Part shown: in pieces, positions 26,973 to 34,921 of the stretch
How the letters are laid out: each line of letters begins with the position of its first letter
Numbering within the stretch: the first letter of the stretch is position 1
Program-made: the position numbers and the translations under genes
The notes under the pieces: generated by a model
What the model saw: the letters and a program-made list of their open reading frames with translations, nothing else
The model's database searches: none
Told to the model about the DNA's origin: nothing
Assembly (NCBI GenBank): GCA_964476625.1
Contig: CAYZBJ010000006.1
Coordinates: forward strand, 25,611-89,610
Reading direction: 5' to 3'
Source: JAMLIN01 sp964476625
Lineage (GTDB): Bacteria; Pseudomonadota; Gammaproteobacteria; Burkholderiales; Burkholderiaceae_E
Length of the DNA: 64,000 nt

Positions 26973-27044
26973 CTCCTGGTCGTCGGGGCTGACGGCCGCA
27001 GCGAGGAGATCCAGGGGGTGCTCGCTGGCCGTCGGTGAACGGTT
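26973..27044 (-). promoter_or_regulatory. expression platform of the ahcY leader (stem-loop and ribosome site)
   Basis: Downstream of the riboswitch aptamer, CTCGCTGGCCGTC (27021-27033) and GACGGCCGCAGCGAG (26991-27005) form a strong stem with one 2-nt bulge, and AGGAG lies at 26977-26973. The stem leaves the SD free, which would fit a structure favoured when SAH is bound. The switching mechanism itself is inferred. Confidence 0.5.
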
Positions 27045-27150
27045 CAACGAGCGCGGTTGCGATGATCGGCGGCCGGCGGATACCGCCAGCGGATCGGTTC
27101 CGAGCCTGGCGGCCGCCATGGCGGTCGTCGCAGCGCTCCTCGGAGCCCGA
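27045..27150 (-). promoter_or_regulatory. S-adenosylhomocysteine (SAH) riboswitch
   Basis: Read on the minus strand the leader contains CTCCGAGGAGCGCTGC, then CCAGGCTCGGA, then CGCAACCGCGCTC. These are the three conserved blocks of the SAH riboswitch (GAGGAGCGCUGC, CAGGCUCG, AACGGCGCUC in the reference aptamer), with P1 closing CUCCGAG to CUCGGA and the pseudoknot pairing GAGCGC with GCGCUC. A variable hairpin GACCGCCATGGCGGC-like element sits between the first two blocks. SAH binding normally turns ahcY on. A TAGAAT hexamer at 27156-27151 places the transcript start right at the aptamer's 5' edge. Confidence 0.92.
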
Positions 27151-27185
27151 ATTCTAGCCCGATTTCCGCGCCACGGCCGTGACGT

Positions 27186-27275
27186 GATAATGGGGTCAGA
27201 CTCCGTTTTCAAAACGCGTTTTGGGAAACGGAGTCTGACCCCATTATCTGTGGGAAATGGAGTCTGACCCCATTA
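27186..27275. repeat. REP-like palindrome and extra half-site between metK and ahcY
   Basis: Arms 27186-27208 and 27226-27248 are exact reverse complements and share the core ATGGGGTCAGACTCC with the midA palindrome. Their centre is itself a perfect 14-bp palindrome (CAAAACGCGTTTTG, 27210-27223). A third half-copy, GGAAATGGAGTCTGACCCCAT, follows at about 27253-27273, in the same orientation as the right arm. The block lies just after the metK stop and upstream of the ahcY promoter and could serve as the metK 3' stem. Confidence 0.85.
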
Positions 27276-27287
27276 CGAAGTTTTACT

Positions 27288-28445
27288 TCAGACGGCGCGC
27301 AGCGCCTCGGCACGGTCGGTCCGCTCCCAGCTGAACTCGGGTTCGTCGCGGCCGAAGTGACCGTAGGCCGCCGACTTGCCGTAGATCGGCCGCAGCAGGT
27401 CGAGCATCCGCACGATGCCCTTCGGGCGCAGGTCGAAATGCTCGCGTACCAGCGCCGCGATCTTCTCGTCGTCGATCCGGCCGGTGCCCTGGGTGGTCAC
27501 CCAGATCGAGGTCGGCTGGGCGACCCCGATCGCGTAGGACAGCTGCACCAGGCAGCGGCTCGCCAGGCCCGCCGCGACGATGTTCTTCGCGACATAGCGC
27601 GCCGCGTAGGCGGCCGAGCGATCGACCTTGGACGGGTCCTTGCCCGAGAAGGCGCCGCCGCCGTGCGGGGCGGCCCCGCCATAGGTGTCGACGATGATCT
27701 TGCGACCGGTCAGGCCGCAGTCGCCCTGCGGGCCGCCGATCACGAAGCGTCCGGTCGGGTTGACGAGGTACTTCACGTTGTCGGCGAGCAGCTCGTGGGG
27801 CAGCACCGGCTTGATGATCTCCTCGATCACCGCCTCGCGCAGGGTTTCCTGGCTGATGTCGGGGGCGTGCTGGGTCGAGACGACGACGGTGTCGATCGCG
27901 ACCGGGCGGCCGTCCCGGTAGCGCAGGGTCACCTGCGACTTCGCGTCGGGCCGCAGCCAGGTCAGGCGACCGTTCTTGCGCGACTGTGCCTGGCGCTCGA
28001 CGATGCGGTGGGCGTAGTGGATCGCCGCCGGCATCAGGGTCGGGGTTTCGTCGCAGGCATAGCCGAACATCAGCCCCTGGTCGCCGGCACCCTGGTCGAG
28101 GTTGTCATCGTGCGCGTTGTCGACGCCCTGCGCGATGTCGGGGCTCTGCTTGTCGTAGCAGACCTGCACCGAGCAGCCACGGTAGTCGATGCCGTAGTCG
28201 GTATTGTCGTAGCCGATCGCCTTGACGGTGTCGCGCGCGACCTGGATGAAATCGACCTGCGCCTTCGAGGTGATCTCGCCCGCGAGCAGCACGAGGCCGG
28301 TGGTGCAGAGGGTTTCGGCGGCGACTCGCGAGGCCGGATCCTGCGCGAGCAGCGCATCGAGAACGGCGTCCGACACCTGGTCGGCGACTTTGTCGGGGTG
28401 GCCCTCGGACACGGATTCCGAGGTGAACAGGTACTCCTGGGCCAT
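27288..28445 (-). CDS. metK: S-adenosylmethionine synthetase
   Basis: MetK makes SAM from methionine and ATP. The 385-residue product has the usual length and motifs: FTSESVSEGHPDKVADQVSDA at the N-terminus, GDQGLMFGYACDET near residues 118-131, and GGGAFSGKDPSKVDRSAAY near 262-280, the P-loop-like glycine segment. The ATG has GCAGGAGAG upstream. A leader of about 150 nt with a TATAAT promoter element precedes it. It lies upstream of ahcY on the same strand but each has its own promoter region. Together with ahcY and metF it completes the SAM cycle in this region. Confidence 0.97.
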   Translation of the reverse strand: MAQEYLFTSESVSEGHPDKVADQVSDAVLDALLAQDPASRVAAETLCTTGLVLLAGEITSKAQVDFIQVARDTVKAIGYDNTDYGIDYRGCSVQVCYDKQSPDIAQGVDNAHDDNLDQGAGDQGLMFGYACDETPTLMPAAIHYAHRIVERQAQSRKNGRLTWLRPDAKSQVTLRYRDGRPVAIDTVVVSTQHAPDISQETLREAVIEEIIKPVLPHELLADNVKYLVNPTGRFVIGGPQGDCGLTGRKIIVDTYGGAAPHGGGAFSGKDPSKVDRSAAYAARYVAKNIVAAGLASRCLVQLSYAIGVAQPTSIWVTTQGTGRIDDEKIAALVREHFDLRPKGIVRMLDLLRPIYGKSAAYGHFGRDEPEFSWERTDRAEALRAV

Positions 28446-28606
28446 GAACTTCTCTCCTGCAATCGCGGCGAACCGCCAGTGTTTCGGGGCGTTGCCGGAT
28501 CGGAGGGAAGCGGCGACGCTTTAGCGGAATTTGTGCCCGACCCGACGACGATCGGAGCCGCCCCGCAAGTTGTCATTAACTCGGCGGCCGATGGGGCGGC
28601 ATTATA
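28446..28606 (-). promoter_or_regulatory. metK promoter and structured leader, possible SAM-II-like element
   Basis: A perfect TATAAT lies at 28606-28601 (minus). The predicted start near 28594 is followed directly by a stem ATCGGCCGCC (28592-28583) with GGCGG..CCGAT (28562-28551, two bulged bases). Its loop ends in CTTGC next to the 3' arm, and GCTAAAG occurs downstream at 28525-28519. A CTTGC at the stem and a downstream GCTAAA recall SAM-II riboswitches, but the distance of about 25 nt between stem and GCTAAA is longer than usual and no full pseudoknot could be assigned. A competing 8-bp stem (28600-28593 with 28564-28557) is also possible. Confidence 0.35.
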
Positions 28607-28743
28607 ACGCCCGGTGTCGGTTCGGGGCGACGCCCATGCCCACCACGGGGTCGGATTCGCATAGACTGGGCGCCCTCCCCCAAGTTCCAGGCTCCGGCCC
28701 GGGCCAAGGCCGGTCCGATGCATCGCCGGCCGGTCGCTCCACC

Positions 28744-29613
28744 ATGACCGCAACCGAATCCCCAGCTTCGAATCCGTCCCCCCACTGGCTGGTCCGCACC
28801 GCCGGCGCGCTGCCGCTGGCCGTCCTGCGGGCGGCGGGCGCGCTCCTGGGCTGGGTCGTCTATGCGGGATCGTCCGCCTACCGCGGCCGGCTGGTGGCCA
28901 ACCTCGAGCAGGCTGGCTACGGCGATGCCCCGGCGGTGCGGCGCCGGGCGATCGCCGAAGCGGGGCGGATGGTGGCTGAGCTGCCCTGGATCTGGGCGCA
29001 TTCGCCCGTCGATATCGCCCGGCGGATGGCCCACGACTCGCTGCGCGTACTCGACGAGGCCGAGGCCGAGCGCCGCGGCATCCTGTTCCTGACGCCTCAC
29101 CTCGGCGGCTTCGAGGCTGCCGCCCGCTATTACGCGACGCGCCGGCCGGTCACCGTCCTGTTCCGGGTGCCCAAGCAGGCCTGGCTCGCCGCACTGGTGG
29201 ATTCGGCCCGGTCCTGTCCGGGAATGCACGCGGTGCCGGCCGGCGCCGCCGGCTTGCGCGCCCTGCTGCGGGCGCTGCGCTCGGGCGCCGCGGTCGGCCT
29301 GCTGCCCGACCAGGTGCCTGGCCAGGGCGCGGGCGCCTGGGCGCCTTTCTTCGGACGGTCGGCCTTCACCATGAGCCTGCCCGAGCGGCTCGCCGCCCAG
29401 ACCGGCGCCGCGGTGGTGCTCGCGGTCGGTGAGCGGCTGCCCGGCGGCCGGGGCTGGCGGCTGCATCTCGAGCGCATGCGCGAGCCGCCGACGCCGGAGC
29501 GTCTCAACCGTCGCCTCGAGGGCCTGATCGCCCGGTTGCCGGGGCAGTACCTCTGGGCCTACAACCGCTACAAGCAGCCGACCGGCGCATCCGCGCCGCC
29601 CGCCCATGGCTGA
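28744..29613 (+). CDS. LpxL/HtrB-family lysophospholipid acyltransferase
   Basis: This 289-residue protein belongs to the late acyltransferases of lipid A synthesis, which move acyl chains from ACP to lipid A on the cytoplasmic side of the inner membrane. It has an N-terminal hydrophobic helix (about 17-36), the catalytic H-x4-E motif in TPHLGGFEAA, LLPDQVPGQGAGAW and a late WAYNRYK. It overlaps by 8 bases a second gene of the same family. This tandem pair in front of dapF and divergent from metK is usual in betaproteobacteria. Which acyl position it serves is unknown. A TAGACT hexamer is at 28662-28667. Confidence 0.9.
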   Translation: MTATESPASNPSPHWLVRTAGALPLAVLRAAGALLGWVVYAGSSAYRGRLVANLEQAGYGDAPAVRRRAIAEAGRMVAELPWIWAHSPVDIARRMAHDSLRVLDEAEAERRGILFLTPHLGGFEAAARYYATRRPVTVLFRVPKQAWLAALVDSARSCPGMHAVPAGAAGLRALLRALRSGAAVGLLPDQVPGQGAGAWAPFFGRSAFTMSLPERLAAQTGAAVVLAVGERLPGGRGWRLHLERMREPPTPERLNRRLEGLIARLPGQYLWAYNRYKQPTGASAPPAHG

Positions 29614-30490
29614 GTTCGCGGTCCGGATCGGCATCTGGCTGCTGCGCGGCGTGGCGCTGCTGCCCCGACCGGTGGTGCGGGCCATCTCGGCGGTGGTCGG
29701 CGACATCGTCTATGTGCTGGCCGCGCCGCGCCGGCGGGTGACCCTCGTCAACCTCGAGCTCTGCTTCCCCGCGATGGACCCGCGCGAGCGACGCCGGATC
29801 GCGCGTGGACACTTCCATGCCTTCGTGCGCAGCTTCATCGACCGCTTCGTGTTCTGGTTCGGATCGCCCGAGCGGATCCGCCGGCTCTGCGCGATCGAGG
29901 GCTACGAGCACTTCGAGGCCAACAAGCACCGCCCGGTGATCCTGCTCGCGCCGCATTTCGTCGGCATGGATGCGGGTGGGGTGCGCATCACCCTCGAATC
30001 GACCTTCGCCTCGATGTTCGCGGTGCAAAAGAGCAAGGTGCTCACCGAGGTGATGACGAAGGGGCGTTCGCGCTTCAACGGCGCCCGGATGCTGTTGCGC
30101 AACGAGGGCATGCGCCCGGCGCTGCGGGTGCTGCGCGACGGCATTCCCTTCTATTTCCTGCCCGACATGGATCTCGGGCCGCGTGACGCGGTCTTCGTGC
30201 CCTTCTTCGGGGTGCCGGCGGCCACCGTGACCTCGGTGGCGCGGCTGGCGAAGATCACCCGGGCGGTGGTGATTCCCTGCGTGACCCGGATGACCGACGA
30301 CGGCTATGTCGTGAGCTTCTATCCGCCCTGGGAGGATTACCCTGGTCCCGACGTCGTCGCGGCGACCCGGCGGGTCAACGCCTTCATCGAGGAGCGGGTG
30401 CTCGAGATGCCCGAGCAGTACCTGTTCAGCCACAAGCGGTTCAAGACGAGACCGCCCGGCGAGCCCGATCCCTACCGGCGCGACCGGTAA
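29606..30490 (+). CDS. LpxL/HtrB-family lipid A acyltransferase (second copy)
   Basis: The product has 294 residues with a hydrophobic N-terminal anchor, the acyltransferase H-x4-D motif in APHFVGMDAG near residues 112-121, MTKGRSRFNGARML, FLPDMDLGPRDAVFVPFFG near 183-201 and the ending YLFSHKRFKTRPPGE. The last two blocks are strong signs of the LpxL/LpxM group. It differs clearly from the preceding paralogue, so the two probably add acyl chains to different positions or substrates. It overlaps the first gene by 8 bases and is followed by dapF with its own promoter. Confidence 0.9.
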   Translation: MAEFAVRIGIWLLRGVALLPRPVVRAISAVVGDIVYVLAAPRRRVTLVNLELCFPAMDPRERRRIARGHFHAFVRSFIDRFVFWFGSPERIRRLCAIEGYEHFEANKHRPVILLAPHFVGMDAGGVRITLESTFASMFAVQKSKVLTEVMTKGRSRFNGARMLLRNEGMRPALRVLRDGIPFYFLPDMDLGPRDAVFVPFFGVPAATVTSVARLAKITRAVVIPCVTRMTDDGYVVSFYPPWEDYPGPDVVAATRRVNAFIEERVLEMPEQYLFSHKRFKTRPPGEPDPYRRDR

Positions 30491-30533
30491 TGAGGGGGCC
30501 CTGGCCGATGGCGGGGGCGCCCTCCAAATCAGT

Positions 30534-30539
30534 GATAAT
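30534..30539 (+). promoter_or_regulatory. -10-like element immediately before dapF
   Basis: GATAAT (30534-30539) is followed by CGGGCG and the dapF ATG at 30546. As at several other genes here, the spacing implies transcription starting at or next to the start codon. No clear -35 was found. Confidence 0.4.
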
Positions 30540-30545
30540 CGGGCG

Positions 30546-31394
30546 ATGAAGCTGAGGTTCACGAAGATGCAGGGCGCCGGCAACGACTTCGTCGTCGTCG
30601 ATGGCGTCTCGCAGCCGATCGATCTCTCGCCCGCGCAATGGCGACGCCTCGCCGATCGCCATTTCGGTGTCGGCGCCGACCAGATGCTGCTCGTCGAGGG
30701 CTCGAACCGGCCCGGCGTCGACTTCCGCTACCGGATCTTCAATGCCGACGGCGGCGAGGTCGAGCATTGCGGCAACGGTGCGCGCTGCTTCCTGCGCTTC
30801 GTGCACGACAAGGGGCTGGCGACCAGCCCCGTGGTGGTGGTCGAGACACTCAACGGCGTACTGACCCTGTCCTTCGCGCCCGACGGCCGGGTCGCGGTCG
30901 ACATGGGCCCGCCACGTCTCGCGCCGGCGCAGGTGCCTTTCGATCCGGCCGGGCTCGAGTCCCGGCGCGAGGGCGAGGACACCCTGTGGCGGCTCCCGCT
31001 GCCGGGAGCGGGCGAGCCCTGGTTCTCGGTGCTGTCGATGGGCAACCCGCACGCGGTGTGCGTCGTCGCCGATGTCGATGCTGTCGACGTGGCCGGCATC
31101 GGCGCCTCGCTCGAGCAGTCGCCCCGTTTTCCGCAGCGGGCCAACATCGGCTTCATGCAGCTCCTCGGCCGTGGCGAGGCCAGGCTGCGGGTCTGGGAGC
31201 GGGGCGTGGGCGAGACCCTTGCCTGCGGGACCGGCGCCTGCGCGGCGGTGGTCGCAGGCATCCGGCGCGGCCTGCTCGATTCCCGGGTCGAGGTCCGCAC
31301 CCGGGGCGGGCCGCTGTTGATCCAATGGGCGGGCGAGTCGGTCACCCTGACCGGTCCCGCCGAAACCGTCTTCGAGGGCGAGATCGAACTGTGA
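30546..31394 (+). CDS. dapF: diaminopimelate epimerase
   Basis: DapF interconverts LL- and meso-diaminopimelate for lysine and peptidoglycan synthesis using two cysteines. The 282-residue product has KMQGAGNDF at residues 7-15, the first catalytic Cys75 in EHCGNGARC and the second Cys227 in ETLACGTGACAAV. Both halves of the duplicated fold are present and full length. The stop overlaps the GTG start of the DUF484 gene by 4 bases. The dapF - DUF484 - xerC order is conserved in many proteobacteria. Confidence 0.96.
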   Translation: MKLRFTKMQGAGNDFVVVDGVSQPIDLSPAQWRRLADRHFGVGADQMLLVEGSNRPGVDFRYRIFNADGGEVEHCGNGARCFLRFVHDKGLATSPVVVVETLNGVLTLSFAPDGRVAVDMGPPRLAPAQVPFDPAGLESRREGEDTLWRLPLPGAGEPWFSVLSMGNPHAVCVVADVDAVDVAGIGASLEQSPRFPQRANIGFMQLLGRGEARLRVWERGVGETLACGTGACAAVVAGIRRGLLDSRVEVRTRGGPLLIQWAGESVTLTGPAETVFEGEIEL

Positions 31395-32080
31395 GCGAGA
31401 ACCTGAAAGCCGATACCGGGCTGACCGAGGGCGTCATCGGCGACTACCTTCGCTCGCATCCGGATTTTTTCAACCGCCATCCCGATGTCCTCGCGGGGCT
31501 GACCCTGCCGCATCCGCATGGCGGCCGGGCGATCTCGCTGCAGGAGCGCCAGCTCGAGGTCATGCGCGAGCGCCACCGCGCGCTCGAGCGGCGGCTCGCC
31601 GAGATGGTCCGGCTCGGGCAGGAGAACGACGCGATCGGCGCCCGCCTCCAGAAATGGACCCGCCAGCTCCTGCTCGCGAGCGACCCGGCCCAGCTGCCCG
31701 ACATCATCCTCGACGGCCTGCGCACCGGGTTCTCGGTGCCCGAGCTCGCCATGCGCCTGTGGGGCGTGCGCGAGCCCTACGGGGAACTCGAGGTGGCCCA
31801 GCCGGTGGCGGTCGAGGTCATCCAGCTCGCTGGCGCGATGAGCCGGCCGCAGTGCGGCGCGAACACCGGGCAGGCGGGCGTCGAGTGGCTGCCCGAGCGC
31901 GGGCGCGCCACCCGTTCGGTCGCCCTCCTGCCCCTGCGCAAGGGGCTCGACCCCGACGCCTTCGGGCTGATCGTGCTCGGTTCGCCCGACGCCGACCGCT
32001 TCCATGCGGCCATGGGCACCGAGTTCCTCGAACGGATCGCCGAGATGGCCAGCGCGGCGCTGTCGCGCATGGTCGATTAG
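31391..32080 (+). CDS. DUF484 family protein
   Basis: This 229-residue protein has the DUF484 pattern: an N-terminal helix with VIGDYLRSHPDFFNRHPDVLAGLTLPHP (residues about 15-42), a predicted coiled coil with ERQLEVMRERHRALERRLAEM (about 51-72), then a GAF-like domain ending FGLIVLGSPDADRFHAAMGTEFLERIAEM. Function is unknown; it is nearly always found between dapF and xerC. The start is a GTG overlapping the dapF stop, which fits translational coupling. Confidence 0.88.
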   Translation: MSENLKADTGLTEGVIGDYLRSHPDFFNRHPDVLAGLTLPHPHGGRAISLQERQLEVMRERHRALERRLAEMVRLGQENDAIGARLQKWTRQLLLASDPAQLPDIILDGLRTGFSVPELAMRLWGVREPYGELEVAQPVAVEVIQLAGAMSRPQCGANTGQAGVEWLPERGRATRSVALLPLRKGLDPDAFGLIVLGSPDADRFHAAMGTEFLERIAEMASAALSRMVD

Positions 32081-32091
32081 AGCCTCCGGGC

Positions 32092-33087
32092 ATGGACGCA
32101 GCGGGCGCGGCACGCAGCAGCGGCGAGGGTGGCGGCGCTACCGACCCGGGGCTCGTCGGCCCGCTCGCCGAGCGCTTCCTGGAGCGCCTGCGTACCGAGG
32201 GCGGCCGCTCCGCGCGGACCATCGGCGCCTATCGCGCCGAACTCGCGATCCTCGGCGAGTTCGCCGACGGGCGCGCGCCCGAGTCGATCCGCGAGCACGA
32301 CATCCGCAGTTGGGTGGCCCGCTCGGCGCTCGGCGGCCTCGGGCCTCGCTCGATCGCCCGCCGGCTTTCCGCCTGGCGGGGCTTCTTCGACTGGTTGCGC
32401 CGCGAAAAGCGCATCGGTGCCAATCCGGCGGCGGGGGTGCGTGCGCCGCGCGCGCCGCGGCGGCTGCCCAAGGCGCTGGCGCCCGACCAGGCCGTTGCGC
32501 TGGTCGACTTCGAGCCCGGCGGCGATTTCGCCTCGGTGCGCGACAAGGCGATGTTCGAGCTGCTGTACTCCTCGGGCCTGCGCCTGGCCGAACTCTGCGG
32601 ACTCGACGCCCGCGCCGTCGGCCCCGGCGGTGAGCGCGCCCATTCCTGGCTGGCCTTCGAGGAAGCCGAGGTGGTGGTCCGCGGCAAGGGTGGCCGCAGC
32701 CGTAGCGTACCGGTAGGGCGGGCGGCGCTGGCGGCGATCGGGCGCTGGCTCGAGACCCGGGCGGGCTTCCTGGCGACCCATGCCCGCGCCGATACCCGGG
32801 CGCTTTTCCTCGGGGTGCGCGGGGCGCGGATCTCGCCGCGCACCGTCCAGCAGAACCTCGCCCGGCTCGCGATCGCCCGCGGCATCCCGTCGCGGGTGCA
32901 TCCGCATGTGCTGCGCCATTCGTTCGCGACCCACCTGCTGCAGTCCAGCGGCGACCTGCGCGCCGTGCAGGAACTGCTCGGCCATGCCGACATCACCACG
33001 ACCCAGGTCTATACCGCGCTCGATTTCCAGCGCCTGGCCGCGGTCTATGATGCGGCCCATCCGCGGGCCCGCCACCGGGATCGCTGA
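32092..33087 (+). CDS. xerC: tyrosine recombinase XerC
   Basis: XerC with XerD resolves chromosome dimers at dif. The 331-residue protein has an N-terminal SAM-like DNA-binding domain (about 24-115) and a C-terminal catalytic domain with Arg164, Lys199, His272, Arg275, His298 and the nucleophile Tyr307. It is somewhat longer than the usual 300 residues because of a Gly/Ala-rich N-terminal extension and an insert near 175-188. Position after DUF484 supports XerC rather than an integron or phage integrase. No dif site was recognised in the window. Confidence 0.94.
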   Translation: MDAAGAARSSGEGGGATDPGLVGPLAERFLERLRTEGGRSARTIGAYRAELAILGEFADGRAPESIREHDIRSWVARSALGGLGPRSIARRLSAWRGFFDWLRREKRIGANPAAGVRAPRAPRRLPKALAPDQAVALVDFEPGGDFASVRDKAMFELLYSSGLRLAELCGLDARAVGPGGERAHSWLAFEEAEVVVRGKGGRSRSVPVGRAALAAIGRWLETRAGFLATHARADTRALFLGVRGARISPRTVQQNLARLAIARGIPSRVHPHVLRHSFATHLLQSSGDLRAVQELLGHADITTTQVYTALDFQRLAAVYDAAHPRARHRDR

Positions 33088-33222
33088 ACCGGGCGGCCGA
33101 GCGGGCCTCCGGCCGGGCCGCCGGTCCGGCCACGGCAGGCCACCCGGCCGAACAGGGGCTTGAAACCCGGCCCGCCGTCCCCATCTATCATGGTCGAGTC
33201 GATTCGACGGACGAATTCCGAG

Positions 33223-34206
<984 letters not shown>

Positions 34207-34265
34207 TCCACATACGTGCGGGAGCCCCCGCCGAGGATCGATGCCGACCCCCTGAAGGATCCGAC

Positions 34266-34694
34266 ATGGCAGGTATGAAAGAGAAGAAGTTGTTGACCGA
34301 GCAGGACATCCTCAAGATGCCCGAGTCGCAGTACATGAACGAGGCACAGCTGGCGTTCTTCCGGGAGCGGCTGCGCCAGATGGAGCGCGACATCCTCAGC
34401 AATGCCGACGAGACCACCGAGCACCTGCGCGAGACCGTCATCGTCCCCGATCCGGCCGACCGCGCCACGATCGAGGAGGAGCACGCGCTCGAGCTTCGCA
34501 CCCGCGATCGCGAACGCAAGCTGCTCAAGAAGGCCCAGCAGTCGCTCGCCCGCATCGACGAAGGCGAGTACGGCTACTGCGAGGAAACCGGCGAGCCGAT
34601 CGGCGTCGCCCGCCTGATCGCCCGTCCCACCGCGACCCTCTCGCTCGAGGCACAGCAGCGGCGCGAACTTCGCCAGAAGCTCTACGGAGACTGA
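34266..34694 (+). CDS. dksA: RNA polymerase-binding protein DksA (cysteine-poor type)
   Basis: DksA binds the secondary channel of RNA polymerase and works with ppGpp. The 142-residue product has the N-terminal coiled-coil helices with the tip acidic residues (NADETTEH, DPADRATIEEE) and a C-terminal zinc-finger-like domain. Of the four zinc cysteines of E. coli DksA only Cys105 remains; the other positions are Thr108, Ser126 and Ala129. It therefore probably folds without zinc, as the DksA2 type does. This form occurs in other betaproteobacteria as well. It follows the COG0523 GTPase gene by 59 bp. Confidence 0.93.
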   Translation: MAGMKEKKLLTEQDILKMPESQYMNEAQLAFFRERLRQMERDILSNADETTEHLRETVIVPDPADRATIEEEHALELRTRDRERKLLKKAQQSLARIDEGEYGYCEETGEPIGVARLIARPTATLSLEAQQRRELRQKLYGD

Positions 34695-34707
34695 GCGGGA
34701 AGCAGGG

Positions 34708-34788
34708 AACCCGTGGACGGGCCAGCCACTTCCGCTCGTCCGGCCCATTCACGGGTTCTGGTGCTTTCCGATCACCCGATCGGGTGAT
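34708..34788. terminator. structured region downstream of dksA
   Basis: GAACCCGTG (34708-34716) pairs with CACGGGTTC (34750-34758), and inside it GGGCC pairs with GGCCC, giving a long interrupted stem. It is followed by a perfect 18-bp palindrome ATCACCCGATCGGGTGAT (34771-34788). No T-tract follows either. The pair may end the dksA transcript or form part of a small RNA. A -10-like TAGACT for the next gene is at 34889-34894. Confidence 0.45.
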
Positions 34789-34921
34789 TCCCGGCCTGCG
34801 GCCAGGGGGTCCGGTCCATTCCCGGACGACAGGCGGCTAAGGGCCGATTTGCGGTCCTTCCGCCCCGGTTTTCGGCCCGGGACCCTGCTAGACTGGCCCG
34901 GTCCCCTTGGTCGGTAGCGTC

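Noticed and set aside
26967..27212. An 82-residue N-terminal extension of AhcY
   Set aside because: That stretch is the SAH riboswitch and leader; a good ribosome site precedes the ATG at 26966.
28519..28606. A firm SAM-II riboswitch call for the metK leader
   Set aside because: Only the stem, CTTGC and GCTAAA are suggestive; the spacing is wrong and the pseudoknot cannot be shown by eye, so it is kept as a candidate only.
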